Of a stretch of DNA of 64,000 nucleotides, positions 62,500-64,000 are shown piece by piece. Within the stretch, counting starts at the first letter, position 1; the number at the start of each line of letters is the position of its first letter. Made by a program: the position numbers and the translations under genes. The DNA comes from Aristolochia californica (Eukaryota > Streptophyta > Magnoliopsida > Piperales > Aristolochiaceae), in contig JARWKL010000009.1 of NCBI GenBank assembly GCA_029961685.1, positions 32,733,708 through 32,797,707 on the forward strand. The letters run 5' to 3'. The notes beneath the pieces were generated by a model. It searched no databases, was not told the DNA's origin, and saw only the letters and a list, made by a program, of their open reading frames with translations.

Positions 62500-62750
62500 T
62501 GACAACGGCTAGCAAATACACCCCAACAGACCAATCTGTTAGGTGCAGAAAGCTACCGCCTACAAGAGTGGACGGAACCACTCTGACACCCAGCCCGCCC
62601 ATTATTGACCGCCTCTCACGGGATTCGAGCACAGGACGTGGCATGCCCAACTCTGATACCATGACAACGACTAGCCAATACACCCCAACAGGTCGATCTG
62701 TTAGGTGCGGAAAGCTACTGCCTACAAGAGTGGACGAAACCACTCTAATA
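62500..62750 (-). mobile_element. TRIM retroelement (family 2) upstream of PHYLLO, complete with target duplication
   Basis: Two direct repeats of 89 bp, 62500-62588 and 62662-62750, start with TGACAAC and flank about 73 bp. On the minus strand the inner edge of the second repeat is followed by TGGTATCAGAG, a methionine-tRNA primer binding site. The flanks are a perfect 5-bp duplication, GGCAT at 62495-62499 and 62751-62755. There is no coding capacity. It resembles the element at 4499-4827 in layout and sequence. Confidence 0.85.
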
Positions 62751-62755
62751 GGCAT

Positions 62756-64000
62756 TTCTAGTAAAAATACGTTTTCAGGGACCATTAGTACCTCGTTTTT
62801 TTCTCGGAAACACTTTTCTAACTGGAAATTCTTACCAGAATAATTTTTCAATAAAATTTTTCCAACCAAGATGGGCCGGAAAACCATATAAATTTTTTTA
62901 ATAAGTATTTAACAATTGATGTTGTAATACTTTCAGCATGAGGCAATTTTTATGGTAATTTTGTATTTGATATTTTATTTTACTAAAAATTTATTGCATT
63001 AGTATGGTAATGTAAAAAATTAATTATTAATTTTCATTTATTTTTCTCGACAAGGCACTAACAAGTCTATTTATTTTTCCTTCATTTTTTAAAAAAATTC
63101 ATGTAATTTCGTCATAAGGCACTAATAGGATTTTATCTAAAGGTTTATTAGAAATGTGTAACTTAGAAAAAATATTTTTAACTTTTTCTGAGATATAAAT
63201 TTTCAACTAGGGACACTAACAAGGCCTTACAGTCTTATTGGGAAACACTAAGGAAAATGGATAACCGTGGAGCTAAAAGATATCCAAAAATATGGGTTGA
63301 AGGCATTTTGCTTCGGTAAGCCAGGTTTGGTTGGTGCTAGGGACTTTCTATTTGTTTGGACAAACAATCCTCTTGGCAAGTACATGGAGACTCTTGGAAG
63401 ATTTTTTCTCTGAAATGTTTTGAGTTGTAAAATACAATTGTTGCTTTCATAATAAATAAATGATCTGATGAGGTTAATTAACACTCCATATATTTTGCAC
63501 AAAGAAGGGAATGCCAGTTAAACATAGCCTTATAGTTAGTTAGTGATGCATGCATTCTTCATATAGATTGACCTAATTTACTACATTAAAAGATAAACTT
63601 ATCCCACCTCTGCTAATTGTCTAATAACACTCCACCTTTTATTTTAATGTTCATTTCTACACATACAGTTTTGTTATACTTGATTTTCCACTTCAAAGGT
63701 CACAAACAAGTTTCCAGCTAAATTTCTATTTCTTTTGCCCAAATGTTGTCTTCCAAAATGTATGATCATAAATTGACTTGTTATAGCTTATTTGGTACTC
63801 ATTTTCTTCTCCTTCTATTCTCCTTATTTTACTTACTATTTTTTGTTGTAATGTTGTTTTGCTCTTTTGCCTTTTTTTTTTTTTTACTATTTCTAGTTCT
63901 TTTTTGGTTTTAATCACTAATTAAGCTTGTTTGCCATCTCCGATGGCAGGGCGCAGCTACGTAACATTTCATTATTTTTTTACCATTTTGGATAACATTA
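62756..64000. other. Intergenic AT-rich stretch
   Basis: No gene or transposon domain was recognised. The part from 62760 to 63240 carries short phrases about the length of Arg/Lys-free, AT-rich DNA, and 63240-63530 is somewhat richer in GC but encodes nothing I know. The short reading frames here look like chance. Confidence 0.5.

Noticed and set aside
1..64000. A bacterial menFDCH operon
   Set aside because: The men order is right, but the modules are interrupted by GT/AG introns, fused in one frame and surrounded by plant retroelements.

Overview
This is plant nuclear DNA. Almost the whole window is one gene on the minus strand, PHYLLO, the eukaryotic fusion of the bacterial men genes for phylloquinone (vitamin K1) synthesis. 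I could join 26 exons by eye between 61861 (start codon) and 1246. Every exon has GT/AG borders and matching phase, giving 1,596 codons plus 2 nt with no stop. The modules run in the order transit peptide, shortened MenF, MenD, MenC, MenH. The last part of MenH (about 120-130 residues, judging from known PHYLLO proteins of about 1,700 residues) lies beyond position 1. The long TE-filled introns, L1-type LINEs with an RNase H tail and Copia elements primed by initiator-Met tRNA suggest a seed plant, probably a eudicot. The species cannot be told from what I see.

Layout from the gene's 5' end (right to left): 61862-64000 upstream region with a small TRIM retroelement at 62500-62750; 61861-60657 exons 1-3 (transit peptide and start of MenF); 60656-55228 intron 3 with a Copia element; exons 4-9 (MenF remainder and start of MenD) at 55227-44056, interrupted by introns of 2.4 and 6.9 kb; exons 10-15 (MenD) at 43971-19074, with introns 10 (5.6 kb), 11 (11.9 kb) and 14 (4.2 kb) full of transposons; exons 16-18 (end of MenD, start of MenC) at 15758-14688; exons 19-24 (MenC) at 14528-8844; exons 25-26 (MenH) at 1940-1246, behind a 6.9-kb intron of nested LTR elements.

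The expressed protein would act in the plastid. MenD adds 2-oxoglutarate to isochorismate (SEPHCHC synthase), MenH removes pyruvate (SHCHC synthase) and MenC dehydrates the product to o-succinylbenzoate. The MenF part has no chorismate-binding domain, so isochorismate must come from a separate isochorismate synthase, as is known for other plants. The visible catalytic residues of MenD, MenC and MenH are all kept.

The rest is transposon debris in introns: at least 18 LINE pieces in both orientations (several with clear target-site duplications), Copia elements with nested insertions, a Ty3/Gypsy integrase piece, and eight TRIMs of two families. No RNA genes or CRISPR arrays were seen.
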